Shown here: positions 8,100 to 19,446 of the stretch, piece by piece
Layout: every line of letters begins with the position of its first letter
How positions within the stretch are numbered: the first letter of the stretch is position 1
Origin: Nephrocerus scutellatus
Taxonomy: Eukaryota; Arthropoda; Insecta; Diptera; Pipunculidae
Length of the DNA: 64,000 nucleotides
Assembly: GCA_947095585.1 (NCBI GenBank)
Contig: OX352765.1
Coordinates: 24,706,254-24,770,253 of the forward strand
Reading direction: 5' to 3'
Made by a program: the position numbers and the translations under genes
The notes under the pieces: model-generated
Database searches by the model: none
What the model saw: only the letters and a program-made list of their open reading frames with translations
Told to the model about the DNA's origin: nothing

Positions 8100-9557
8100 T
8101 TAAGAAAAGTACACGCGCATAACATCCGTAAACGGTTTCCGACACAATGGACACTTGGTGACAGACGAAGCGCACTTGGCGCATGCCACCACATGACCGC
8201 AAGGCAGAAACGCAGTGTTGTATTCGCCGGCGTAACAGATTTTGCAGAGTTTCTCCTCGGGAATGGATTTCTTCTCAGCTGCGGCATTTGAAGCTTCTGC
8301 AGTAACAATGGCGCTGCGGCATTTTTCAGCATGAAGTGCCGGAGAAGAATGCATAGAGACGACGACTGTATTTATAGAATTTTCATCACAATTGCTGTTG
8401 TTGCCAGCTGCTGGTGCTGGGTGTTGGTGGTGGTGCTGTGGCACTACAACATCATCTTCAGTTTGTGTAGAGCACACAGCGCTGCTGCTCGTTTTGAAGT
8501 CTGGATCACCCACTACAGCAGCTGTAGTTGGAAACTCCTGCGCATTGCCCCCATTATTATCGTTTGACTTATACTTGGTAATTACTGCGTCAACATAAGC
8601 TTGCCCCTTGATCAGTTTCAGATATCTGCATTTGCTTAGCCAGAGAGCGTGTTGCTCCCATGGTTCGTCGCTTTCATCCCAGTCTTTCAGGCCACCGCCA
8701 CAACTGAAGCATTTGACGCGATCACCGACTCCTGTATAGAAGAACCCAGCTTCACTGAGCTGATCGGGTTTCTGTTTCATTGTTCGTGGCCAATCGCTGA
8801 ATGACCGGCAACGTGCAGTCTCAATAGCGTATTCTGGATACTCGGGATAGTAGGCTGGTGTTGGTGGTGGTGCTGCTGCTGTCGTGCCAGCAATTGACGA
8901 CGATGACGACGACGACGACGATGAAGTCGCTGTTGTTGTTGTTTGGACCATGCGTGCTGGCGTTACTATCGAACCTTCAGCGTATGCATAGGGGCGAATC
9001 TCAATGTTATCGTAGGCGCCACAAATGTCATAGCTTTGTGGTGGCAACACCCGATGCAGTGCCTCTGCACAAATCGGAACATTATTCGTTGTTCGTCGCC
9101 GCAAGAGTGGACAATTCGGTGACCACTTCATATGCTCGCTAACTGGATGGTCAGTTTCTTCCCATCGTCCAATCTCCACCTCACAGAAATAACACTTCAC
9201 TTTGTCACTTTCGCCAGTGTAGAACATTCCAGTTTGTGCCAAGCTACATTTGTCCATCCATTCGAGCGGCCACATGTCGAAGGTCTTCAAACGTTCGTCT
9301 TCCCGATGGAATATGTCATTCATTCTGTAGATGCGCTTGTTGTTGTATGTCAGATTGGTAGTAGCTTCTGTCTTATTATCGGTCACATCGAACGATGCTG
9401 TTATAATTGCTGTTGGTGTAGTGATGTACTGCTGTTGCTGATGCTGCTGCTGCTGCTGATTTGGCACATAGAACCACCTATTACTGACGTAACGATTAAA
9501 CTCAGAACCAGCATCCGCTCCCAGCGGCCAGCGGGATTCCGTAGCAATTCCAGACAT
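8100..9557 (-). CDS. th: Thread / DIAP1, inhibitor of apoptosis and RING E3 ubiquitin ligase
   Basis: Cytoplasmic protein that binds and ubiquitinates caspases (in Drosophila Dronc, Drice and Dcp-1) and is displaced by Reaper, Hid and Grim. The 485 codons form one open frame: N-terminal tail with a Q/H-rich run (residues 34-43); BIR1 at about 83-152 with zinc ligands C122, C125, H142, C149; a linker with ten serines (212-221); BIR2 at about 243-312 with C283, C286, H303, C310 and the conserved EPWEQHALW; a low-complexity linker; and a C-terminal RING at 438-472 (C438, C441, C453, H455, C459, C462, C469, C472) ending [15 protein letters not shown] at 57-61 matches the position of the Drosophila DQVD-N caspase site. 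The ATG at 9557 has A at -3; the open frame extends upstream to 9686 but holds no earlier ATG. Drosophila DIAP1 is 438 residues; the excess is in the low-complexity tail and linkers. No break is seen. Confidence 0.96.
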   Translation of the reverse strand: MSGIATESRWPLGADAGSEFNRYVSNRWFYVPNQQQQQHQQQQYITTPTAIITASFDVTDNKTEATTNLTYNNKRIYRMNDIFHREDERLKTFDMWPLEWMDKCSLAQTGMFYTGESDKVKCYFCEVEIGRWEETDHPVSEHMKWSPNCPLLRRRTTNNVPICAEALHRVLPPQSYDICGAYDNIEIRPYAYAEGSIVTPARMVQTTTTATSSSSSSSSSSIAGTTAAAPPPTPAYYPEYPEYAIETARCRSFSDWPRTMKQKPDQLSEAGFFYTGVGDRVKCFSCGGGLKDWDESDEPWEQHALWLSKCRYLKLIKGQAYVDAVITKYKSNDNNGGNAQEFPTTAAVVGDPDFKTSSSAVCSTQTEDDVVVPQHHHQHPAPAAGNNSNCDENSINTVVVSMHSSPALHAEKCRSAIVTAEASNAAAEKKSIPEEKLCKICYAGEYNTAFLPCGHVVACAKCASSVTKCPLCRKPFTDVMRVYFS

Positions 9558-9687
9558 CCTGATTGATTGAGATGTTGTTGATTGATTGAGGAGAAGACGA
9601 TGACGACGACGATTCCTGATGGCAATAATTCTTGCAATTATTGAATGTACGAGATAATGAGCCTTTCGAAATAATCGATTGAACAAT
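9558..9687 (-). other. th: 5' UTR part of the thread coding exon, with splice acceptor at 9688-9691
   Basis: On the minus strand a pyrimidine-rich tract ending TTACATTGCAG stops at 9688, a good 3' splice site. The 130 nt that follow lead to the start ATG and contain no in-frame ATG. This predicts at least one upstream non-coding exon. Confidence 0.6.
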
Positions 9688-9889
9688 CTGCAATGTAAGA
9701 AAGAAGCGGAGCTGTTTAGTAATTCAATTTGTTGGTAAGATATCTGTGTAAAAGTATAAATAAATTAGATCCAAACAAATAAAAAACTCAACCATTTTTC
9801 AGTTTTGCAGCAGCAGCATTCCACGTTTACTGATAGATGTAATTTTCAATCAACCTTTCATTAATGACAACAGAAAAATCCCCAACTTT

Positions 9890-9947
9890 TAGAGAGTTCG
9901 CGGCAGCGATCGAGCAAACAAGTCTCGAATAAAAACGGTTAGTGACT
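9890..9947 (-). promoter_or_regulatory. th: Candidate thread core promoter and proximal 5' exon
   Basis: On the minus strand CACTCAGTCACT contains a perfect fly initiator, TCAGTC, placing a start at about 9947. Sequence downstream is the kind of A-rich, stop-filled leader seen in fly 5' UTRs and runs toward the acceptor at 9688. No clear TATA box was seen near -30, and the downstream promoter element is not convincing. Confidence 0.4.
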
Positions 9948-11457
9948 GAGTGCGAGTGGTTAGCTCTGACTGCAAAAAGACGATCTAACGATCAAAATTA
10001 ACTTCACAAACTACTACATAGGTAGCAGGCGGGCACAGGCAGTACCTTCTTGAGAAATAAATAGTGCAGCTTGCTGAAGCGTATAGCTGTTGTTTAGCAG
10101 TAGTCGACAGCAGGCAGTTCACTCGTATTTACCACCTATGTACCTGTATATGCATATGCATTTATTAGGTAAGCTGTTGCTGACTGGAAAGCTTACAATG
10201 GAATTCTATTGATATTTTATGGCAATTTGGCATACAAACCACTTAATGGCTATAACTATAATAACGCGTCTAGTAACGCGTTCGATCGGTTCTTGCTGGC
10301 TTGCGTTACTGAGAAGTTAAGTTGGTAACTATTTACTAGTGCAAACAGAATAACAATAAAAAGCCAAAAACATGAGAAAAACACCACACATCCCGCACTA
10401 AAGCACTAAGCTGTGAAATTTAAATTCTCACATATAACAAAAAAGGTTAAACACTCTTCCAGTCCGCTTTTCAAAGCGGTAAGATCGACCTAGCTGGTTA
10501 TCTGACCACTAATAAAAGATTCCCCCCAGCAACCTGCAGTATAATGAGTACTTTCATTAAACATTTTTTATACATAGGTATTTATCTTATCTACAAAAAA
10601 CTGTTTTAATCTTATCTATGGTGCCGCAACTGCTCTGAAAAACAAAAAGTACCGCCCCTGTTCTGCTGTGTTATCAGAGTGCGCCAACAAAGCAATAAAC
10701 AAAAACAAAACAAAAAAAACATTATTCATTGAACAACTGGAGGCGGGCGTGTATTTGAAACACTTGTGAGTGGTGATTGTGGAAAGGTATCCAATTTCAA
10801 GGCGCCATGTAGACGACGCTAAAATACTGAAAAGCGCCAACATTCCGATACTGCACTTCATTATCCGCTTGTTTATGAGCCATTTGCAGATTAGCCAATA
10901 CCATAAATGTAGGAAAAACATCAACTCAATGTGCAGCAGTAATTTTTCTGCTAAACAACTTCTGTCTAAGTTCTCATACAGCTGCTGATGCTGACTGACA
11001 TAACCAAATGTTCTAAGAATTTTGTTTTTTTCTACGATTGATATATGACACTCAAAAGTAAAGTACACCGCACAAAGGGCGGAAGGGCGGGTGCGCATTC
11101 CATATGTACGAGTATGTATGGGTGAGACGTGATTTCCAGATCGTGTGTGTCAGCGATGCCAACACAGTTAAACTTCAGGGAAATGTGCCATTCATTAAAT
11201 CGTTGCTTATTAAAAGTCAGGGGAACTTTTTATAGTTATATAAATAAAAAATATATGTGACTTTCTTAACTTGGCTCACCTTTAATGCACTAGTGGGGAA
11301 TTGCACAAAACTATGGAAAAAAAAAACAAACTCATTCGAACACGAGACTTCTAAAAAAACATTAACACCAAGCAGTTTACATGATTGCCGGCGGAACGCA
11401 CATAGCATTCGTCTTCATTTTGCAAACTCTATGATTATTGTTGCTTTTATTAGTTAG
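9948..11457. other. Non-coding sequence upstream of thread
   Basis: Mostly unique AT-rich sequence. There are scattered CAG/CTG words and stop-rich frames but no recognisable exon, element or RNA gene. It could hold intronic or promoter sequence of thread. Confidence 0.4.
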
Positions 11458-11612
11458 GGAAGAACTCTTACAATGGAAAATCTTAATACTTAAGGCTTAC
11501 AAGGTTCTGGTTTTTACAACAAAACATTTTTTTGCTTGTTATGTTAGGAAAAATATACGACGATCCTGTAAGTCTTAAGTATTAAGTTTTTCCATTTCGA
11601 TAACTCTCTTAG
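11458..11612. mobile_element. MITE-like foldback element (copy A)
   Basis: Arms at 11473-11504 and 11565-11595 are near-perfect inverted repeats of about 31 bp (ATGGAAAATCTTAATACTTA and its complement) around a 60-bp loop. The loop words ACATTTTTTTGCTTGTTATG recur in diverged form at about 21183-21265, and the outer ends resemble those of 23104-23176. No coding capacity. Confidence 0.55.
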
Positions 11613-11766
11613 GGGGTTAAACACCATAATAACCACAAGAATACACTCACTTTCTGTGCATTCGTTACCAACTCGTGCATATGCTGACAAATATCCATGT
11701 CAAAATTTCGAAGACTTCGCAGCATATGTTTTGCACCTACTACAACGGCTATTTCTCTTTCCTTCA

Positions 11767-12392
11767 CTCCATCTATATCTCCCTCTACTCAAACTATTTA
11801 TATAACTCCCCCTATGTCTCTATCTCTTTTCAACTCTTTATAACTCTATCTCTCTCTATCTATATATCTCTCTCTTTCTATATCTCTATCTCTCTATCTA
11901 TATCTCTATCTCTCTATCTATATATCTCTCTCAATCTCTCTCTATCTATATTTCTTTATCTATGTATCGCTCTCTATCTATATCTCTCTCTATCTATATA
12001 TCTCTCACTATCTATATATCTCTCTATATCTATATATCTTTCTCTATAGATATATCTATATATCTCTATCTTTCTATATATCTCTCTCTACATCTATATA
12101 TCTCTCTCTATCTATATATCTCTCTCTATATATATACCTCTCTCTATCTATATATTCTAAATGTCTCTCTCTACATCTATATATCTCTCTCTTTCTATAT
12201 ATCTCTCTCTATCTATATATCTCTATATCTGTATATCCCTCTCTATTTATATATCTCACTCTATCTATATGTATCTCTCTATCTATATATCTCTCTCTTT
12301 CTATATATATATCTCTCTTTCTATATATATCTCTATATATCTATATATCTCTATCTATCTATATATATCTCTCTATCTATATATCGCTCAAT
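11767..12392. repeat. Long TCTA/TCTC pyrimidine-rich microsatellite
   Basis: About 625 bp of interleaved TATC, TCTC and TATA words on the plus strand. It creates long spurious open frames of Ser, Leu, Ile and Tyr. It is length-unstable sequence, not a gene. Confidence 0.9.
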
Positions 12393-13889
12393 TTATATGA
12401 GGTTTTTTTTATAAAAAATAAACAAATTTTTTGCAAATAATTTTTTTTTAAATTCATGTTTGGCACCGCTATTTAGATGTGAGTACTTTTGCGTTAACGT
12501 CAGAACTGTTTGTTGTCGACACACGGCATGACGGCATCGTCGTCTTCGCCGGAAACGCTCTATTAAAACAGTGATCGTTAATTCACACAACCACATACAT
12601 ATACGAAAAATAATTATTATAAAGTGAGAGAAAATATGTGTGTAAAATGTAGATATTTACTACGTTGTTTAGTACAAAAAGGTACTTGTTTGTATAAGAT
12701 AAACGAAACAGAAAATTTATATGTCAAAGAAAAATATAACAGCAGATAAACAGGAGCGAGTTAATTTGCCAGCTCAATGGCCCAGCACTCATTGATTGAG
12801 TGACTTGACAACAAAAACACAGAGTGGAAAACTCTGTTAGCAGAAGAAGACTGCAGTCGTGGCGTTTTCAATATACGATTACCTAGAACTCTTGTTATTG
12901 TATTGCATATCAATCATGGAATAATAACGATTAACAAGAAATGCATTAACAAATAATGAAAGAGCATGGACAACTGAATCACAGTACACAGTATAAAATG
13001 TTCAATGAAATTTTTCTTCTTTTTTAAAAACTATACGCAGAAATACTTTCAAAAATGTATATGCCAGATAAGAAGTAAAAAATAACTTAATTTTGTTAGA
13101 AGAAGAAATATCACTTCTTAAATAATAAATAATAAAGAGAGCCAACACAATTTTAAATGAATTTTTGAATTGCATTCCCACAAAAGTTGCTAGGAAAAGT
13201 TTTTCAATGATACAATTTTTCGTTAAACGCAAAAACTTACTTAGAAAAACTTATTTCCTCAAATTTCTTTCAAAGTTCTAAACTTTAAACGGCAAATAAA
13301 TCAATTTACTGGCAAATTTATAACACAAAGAGCGGTCGTCTCAGTCAGGAATGTTCGATGATAACGTCCGTCGCTGTTGTTTGTCACAAACTTTACAATC
13401 GAACACCAAAAAGTATTTTATAGGAAAAATAACCCATTCTGTTATCAAGTTTAAGTAAAAGGAACTGTTAGCTTTGTTCAAAAGTGCACCACAATAGGTA
13501 CTCCATACACCATTCTTTCCTATTCAGTCACTCTTTCTGTGTTATCTCCATAAATTGTTTTTTTTTCAAGCAAAAACAACAACCTTATCACATGTCATAA
13601 ATAGAAATGCAACATTTCTTAATATGTGAAGAAATTAACTTTTCGACTAACTCTCTCTCTTCTCTCTTATTTATTCATTTGTACGCTTGTTTACTGAAAT
13701 GTCACTTGTTTACAAAAATCGGGTACGGGTATGGATTACTATTTGTGATACTTTAATAGACAAAGTTCTGCATGGATGATGCAGCCACTGCAGCAAGTAT
13801 GTAAATGCCGTAAAGTCTTCACAACCTTATTTAATCGAAAACTGGCTGTTGCAGAAAACACACCAAACGCTGTTTCTAAAAAAAAATGT
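12393..13889. other. AT-rich non-coding, nothing recognised
   Basis: Unique-looking AT-rich sequence with short poly(A) and poly(T) tracts and no exon, RNA gene or repeat family recognised. Confidence 0.4.
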
Positions 13890-14460
13890 TAATGGTTTTT
13901 GAGCTTGTCAATGCCTGCCCGGTTCCCTCCCAACTGAACTTCCATTATTCAGCCAATGGAGCAGGCATTAATAAGAAGTCTAAAGGTTCATTGCCACAAA
14001 GAAATTGTGCGCTATATTCTTAACCACGAGAAGTAACAACGCTATGAATATTAATTAATGCAATTTGGAGCCTTTCTCGCGCTTGGCTAATAATGTAACA
14101 TTATCTGTTTTGAAGAACAAATGGCAAAATCGTAAACCGCCGATGATGATGATAATTAGACTGAAGGATCGATTGCCTATACAAGCACCTATGTTGTTGA
14201 CGAAATCCTGACCTATAATAAAGGAAAGGGCGCGAATCAACCAACTTTCGAATGAATTAATGCAGAAGCTTTAAAGCGCTTGGATAGGCTGTTTCTCAAA
14301 TGCTCTAGCATATAACACTTTAACCGACCCCCAAATCGTGGAAATGGTTTTGAATCCTCAAGAAAATACTGACGAAAATGGAAGCGACGAAGAATTCGAA
14401 GTTTTGCCAGGATCGGATGATGCTAAGATAACGGAGGATATCCCCTAAATTTGAAATCTT
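13890..14460 (+). pseudogene. pogo/Tigger-like transposase relic (C-terminal half)
   Basis: The plus strand, with frameshifts, reads FPPN-TSIIQPMEQALIRSL (the PPNTTSLIQPMDQGVI motif of pogo/Tigger transposases) followed by KVHCHKEIVRYIL, and near the end DPQIVEMVLNPQENTDENG, an acidic C-terminal region like that of Tigger/jerky proteins. Several stops separate the blocks. No termini were identified. Confidence 0.6.
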
Positions 14461-14908
14461 GTTTATTTTGTTGAGGAAACAACTTTATGTAATGCAGCTT
14501 AACAGATTGCAAGACAAACTAATAAAAAAAACCGAAAAATTAAGGCAACAACTTTGGACAGATATCTTTCATTTTAAAAAATATATTGTATCTATGTATG
14601 TTAATGCACAACTTTATCGTAAATGTTTTTATAAATGAATTAAATGGAATTACATATAAATATGTACACACACATACAAAAAACAGTTTTATTTTCGAAA
14701 TCTTGAACGTCCAGATATCCGGAAAAATCGATTATCCGAACTCCGGATAAAAGATTTATATTTTCAAGAAATGAAAAAGCAAGTGCAGTTGAGTGTATTT
14801 TGCATTTCTAAAGACAGAAGATGGGAATACCGCACTTTATTGATCCTTTGCAGAGGGTGTAATAAATAAATGCTGATTTAGTTTTATAATTAGAGGACCA
14901 ATGCACAT
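14461..14908. other. Non-coding sequence after the pogo relic
   Basis: AT-rich sequence that may include the 3' end of the decayed DNA transposon; no matching inverted terminus was found. Confidence 0.3.
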
Positions 14909-14965
14909 ATACATACATACATACATACATACATACATACATACATACATACATACATACATACA
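14909..14965. repeat. ATAC tetranucleotide microsatellite
   Basis: About 14 uninterrupted ATAC units, a likely length-polymorphic locus. Confidence 0.95.
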
Positions 14966-16989
14966 ATGATAAATATAAGTGCAATGAATGGCAAATAGAA
15001 AAAATGTCAACCCCTAATAACCTTTGACATCTTCTCTCTTTCGCTGAGAATATTAAACATGGGGATCGGCTCCTTTTCGGTTTACAACCCCTGCCGCTTT
15101 CTTGCACATAGGGTTCATTCTACTCCAGAACAAACATCTGATTTTTTTTCTTCCTTTCCTTTCCTTCTTGTCATTTGGAATGGAAGAGGCAACAAAAAAG
15201 TATATGAAGTTAAAAACTACCCCTAAAAATGCTGCATTAATAAATAAGAGCCTGCGCTTTGGCACTTCCGCAGAGCACTACACCACTAGTACACAACTAC
15301 TACGCTTTTGTGAGTACTACACCTACTACTAATACTACTACTACACCAATCTACTACTAGCAGAGATAGTAAAGTATGTATTAAGGAAAATGGAATGGAA
15401 AACTGAGAGAAATATTGCGCAGACTGAACACTAAACACTGACTCTGTGTTGGAACAAACATTTAGGGATGAAATGGCTGACAATGTCTATGTGTGTTGTA
15501 GGGGAGTATTCCCTCTTATGAAAATTTGCACAACGCAGAAGCGTGCAAAATATTTACATGTTGATGAACATGAAAAAAATGCCCAAAAATAATCAATGAA
15601 TGTTTACAGCTTTCTACAAGAAAATTACAATCGAAATAATATGTGGTGGTCTGGCAATTCTGCAATAATTTCTTGGAATTTTTACATCCAAGAATCAAGA
15701 GCTGCGAACCATATTTGTACATTGAACATTGGACCCGAAGTCAGCAAAAAATAAATGAAAAAAAAAAAAAAAAAAAACGAAGCCAAAAAAAGAAAAGGAT
15801 TCACAAAAGCACACGACTGTGCACAAGAGCATTTTTCTCCAACGAGCAGAACGCCTGCAGACCTTCTTTCAGTACATGAACCAAGTATGCTGTTCGGTGT
15901 GAGCTAGCTCGGTACTCGTGCACTTGGTTTGCACTCGACAATGCTAACTTTTACAGGGAGATTGTTGTTGCAGTGCAGACTTACTATGCTTCGATTAATG
16001 ACGACAACTTGGCTTGGCTGAAATAGTTTATGCAACTAAGCTCACCACCATTACACAGTAGATTCCTGTGGTCACACCGTTGGTACCCCACCTATACCTA
16101 TACGACAACAACGACTGAAACCACATATCAGCCAATACAACATTTTCAAGTGAGTAGACCCCAATGTGGAGTACACAAAAGACGTAGCGGCATTAAAGCA
16201 GCCATGCGTCCGTCGTACGTCTGTAGGTCCGTTCTTCGACGTCTACAGCTCCAAAACACAGCAAACAACATCGCCACCGAGTCGTCGTCGTCGACGTTAA
16301 GCTACAACACAAAGCATAGCCAATAGCTCAGCAGCATAAAAACGAAGAAAACAAGCCTCAAACCCATTGCACGACCAAATGTGAACAACATTAATAAAAA
16401 TGCACAATGTTTGCGTCCGCTTTCGAGACTTGGGGAAAAGACGCCACAACGACGAGGAAGGAGGACGACTTGGGGGATTTTATACTGTGAGAAAGTTCCA
16501 ATGGAATGCAGTCAAACAAGCCATTGAATTAAAACACGACAGCCAGCAACAGCAGGAGAGTTAAGAGGAGTACCCAGAGCGGCCGCCGCTCTGCAACTCT
16601 GCAGCAGCATCACCATCATCATCATCATCGTCCTCATGCTTCAATGCACCACACGATGCAGCAGCATAAAAACAAAACCATAAGCTGGTGGTCCCACCAG
16701 CACCATCACACTACCATCACTGAAGGGAGACCGAGACAGACAATCAAGAAAAACCATCAATGGGAATAGGTTTGGTTCATGATGGTTGCGGCTGTCCATA
16801 ATAATGATGACGATCATAATGATGATGATTATGATGATGATGATGGTAAACTGAGTGGGAAAAAACTCATACCGCCAGCCCAAACACAAATAATAAAAGC
16901 AATTGAAGACGGATATGAGAAGATTGAGAAGAAGGCTGATGGGATCTAGAAGCAAATCTCTCACGTTCCCATAGTCACAGTACACTTAC
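14966..16989. other. Non-coding, with CAG/CAA and CAT/ATG low-complexity patches
   Basis: Contains an A17-type run near 15758-15776, CTACTA repeats near 15290-15360, and CAT or ATG microsatellites near 16605-16630 and 16795-16850. The mixed CAG, CAA and GA-rich composition from 15.9 kb on is like fly 5' UTR or regulatory DNA, but no exon boundaries are firm here. Confidence 0.4.
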
Positions 16990-17363
16990 ACTACAAAGAG
17001 ACATCAGCAGGCAGCAGCAATAGCCGCTGCAGTGCCTTGAGCTCTCATGTATTTCGAAACCATTTTCCTATCCGATGATTTTTTTCCACTCTTTTCGTTG
17101 GTGTTATGCTTATGACTGAAGTCAGTTCTTTGAGTTCCATCTAAAGCTAGAGCTAGAGCTAGACCCCGACGTTGACTACGAGCACGCAAGTGATAGCCCA
17201 CCACCAAGATATGAGAACATTGGAATGCAGTTTTTCTTCTTTTACAACTTTTTGCCTTTTTTTCTTCTTTAGTTGAGCCGTCGTTCTTGTATTATGCTGC
17301 TTGTTGTTGTTGTGTTGTTTCCGTGAGATCGATCACCAAACTAAGCTGGCTGGCTGGCTGACT
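16990..17363 (-). promoter_or_regulatory. th: Candidate 5' non-coding exon of thread with initiator
   Basis: On the minus strand a perfect initiator, TCAGTC inside ACGTTCAGTCAGCC, places a start at about 17363. The next 370 nt are leader-like (CAACAACAAC, A-rich, with one short upstream frame beginning MVSKYMRAQG). They end at a strong donor, GTGTAAGTGT, with GT at 16989-16988. Splicing to the acceptor at 9688 would join it to the thread coding exon over a 7.3-kb intron. The assignment to thread is inferred from strand and position. Confidence 0.4.
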
Positions 17364-18831
17364 GAACGTAGATACTTGAAAGAACAACTTGCAGCAATCT
17401 GCTGACGGTGGGAACAGCGTGATCTTGTGTTTTTCCCCGTTCTTTTTTCTTTTATATTCGGAGATTGGAATGCAGTGATACGAGTGAATCTCGATTTACA
17501 TCAGCAGCGAGGCGCATTCGAAAGAACCATAGCAGCCGGAGAAGGGAATGGTAATATATATGTATATATGTATAGTAGGTAGAACGTCCTTCTGTCCTTC
17601 TTCTAAGAAATGCAGCCGCGAATACTTTTTATGTTGCAACAGCAGCAGCAGCAACAGCATTGATGATGACCGGCAAAGATCAATGAAAATTGGAAAAATT
17701 GGATAATGAATTTTTTTTTGTCTTTTGGTAATCTATCTTTCTTTTTCTCCTTCTATTGTCCATTCAGGGAATGGAATTTAATTTCATCTGCGATGTTATC
17801 AAAAATGCACATCGATGGTGTCGAAGTAGTACTGCTGCTCTATTGAAAAGAAGTCGATCCGGAGCAGACACAGGCAGGACAGTCAATAGATACATTAACT
17901 AAATAAAATAAAAACCGCCATCTTATCATCCGAAACCTATAATAGAGAAACAAAAACTAACAAGAGAGACGACAAAAAAAAAACAACATCTGAAAGGCCA
18001 AGGAATTATGTGTTAAGGTCGAGTTTAGAATTTCCACAATCTCACTTCAATTCTTGGAATATCTATATGCTACAACATACACAAGAGGAAACTGATTAGT
18101 CGAAGAAATTATGCTGCTGAGCGGAAGACGAACAAAGTGATCAGAAGTGATTCTTGCTGCTGATATACAGAAAGTTGAAGAACGAAACCCGCTCCATCAG
18201 AATGTGGTTTGACTAGAATGCGATCGCCGACCAACAGCGTGGTTGTTGTCAGCTCAATTGTGATTTTCTGCTATCTGGTAGAGGTCTATAAGTTTTAATA
18301 TAAAGACAATTCAAAGTTGAAAAAAAGTTAAGAGCTTAATATATAGCTGTTGTAAGCTTAAGATCGATTAAAAATTATTGATTCGATGAACGGAAAGAAC
18401 TTTGTCTGTCAATCGAACGGACCGGACCTATCCCATCATATCAAATTTAACCAACTGTTCTGATCTGTATACTGTCTGTTTGTTTTATATCCCCCTCCAC
18501 ACACAACGATGAGCCACGAATAGAATTCTTTTAGTAAGGTCCAAATTGATAAACGATACTAAAGTCACATTCACTCTTTTGGTATTTTTAAACCAAACTA
18601 AGTTCATAAAATGAAGTGCTGATTTAAGTTGTATTCATGATTAGCTCAATTTGTGTGTTCCTAACAGGCGCCTTATCATGATTTTTACACGATATCGTGA
18701 ATTTGGAATCACCAAACACGATACCTTTTCGCCTCTATTCGATATCGAAAAAAGTTACCCAATCAAAAAGAAGACGGACATTTTTTCGATTGACATTTGA
18801 CATTTATTTTTGAGTTGGCGCAATTGACAGT
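17364..18831. other. Possible upstream regulatory DNA of the 17-kb promoter
   Basis: Contains a CAGCAG patch near 17640 and two GAATGCAGT-containing words (17222, 17468), but no gene. From about 18680 a few palindromic GATATCG words precede the tandem duplication. Confidence 0.35.
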
Positions 18832-19199
18832 AGCTTGTTGCTGTCAGTCTGACATTTAATGAGTGCGTCTGTTTAGACAATGGCCGTTTTTTTATGTCGG
18901 AGAAATCCAAGAAAAATATTCAGATTCATAGGTTAGTTTTTATTTAGCAGCCAGCTCGTTTTTCATGTTTCTCAATAAAATAGGAAAAGAGCGATATCGA
19001 TCCGTAATTCGCTTTAGCTTGTTGCTGTCAGTCTGACATTTAATGAGTGCGTCTGTTTAGACAATGGCCGTTTTTTTATGTCGGAGAAATCCAAGAAAAA
19101 TATTCAGATTCATAGGTTAGTTTTTATTTAGCAGCCAGCTCGTTTTTCATGTTTCTCAATAAAATAGGAAAAGAGCGATATCAATCCGTAATTCGCTTT
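18832..19199. repeat. 184-bp tandem duplication, two copies
   Basis: The unit 18832-19015 is repeated at 19016-19199. The only difference seen is one base (TATCGATCC versus TATCAATCC), so the duplication is recent. The unit has no recognisable gene. Confidence 0.95.
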
Positions 19200-19446
19200 T
19201 TATTTTTGGATGGAAAAACATGCGAAGGAATAAAAGTGAAGTTGGATTTTTCACCATCTGTGACAACTAGAAGATATTGGTTCAACGAATTTATACCTAG
19301 GTGGTCGTACATATGTTTTTGATGAGGACGTTATTACCGAGGAAATCGTTGAAAAGGTCCACGACATGCTTCTCGCAGAGATTCTCGAAGCAGAGGCCGC
19401 AGTTCATCAAAATGTTGTCAGCAGATATTTCAGGAGAAGGAAATAA
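19200..19446 (+). pseudogene. Unrecognised short protein-like remnant after the duplication
   Basis: One plus-strand frame near 19310-19446 reads DEDVITEEIVEKVHDMLLAE then AEAAVHQNVVSRYFRRRK and stops. Its acidic, helical composition looks protein-derived rather than random. No family was recognised and no start codon is convincing. It may be a remnant of a mobile element or an exon end. Confidence 0.25.

Noticed and set aside
9132..9566. 144-codon plus-strand frame opposite thread
   Set aside because: It is the antisense shadow of the thread coding exon.
9558..9686. Upstream extension of the thread frame by 43 codons
   Set aside because: It begins with TTG and has no ATG; a splice acceptor lies right at its start, and the ATG at 9557 has a good context.
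11675..12414. Open frames of 124 and 150 codons rich in Ser, Leu, Tyr and Ile
   Set aside because: They are translations of the TATC/TCTC microsatellite and have no protein signature.
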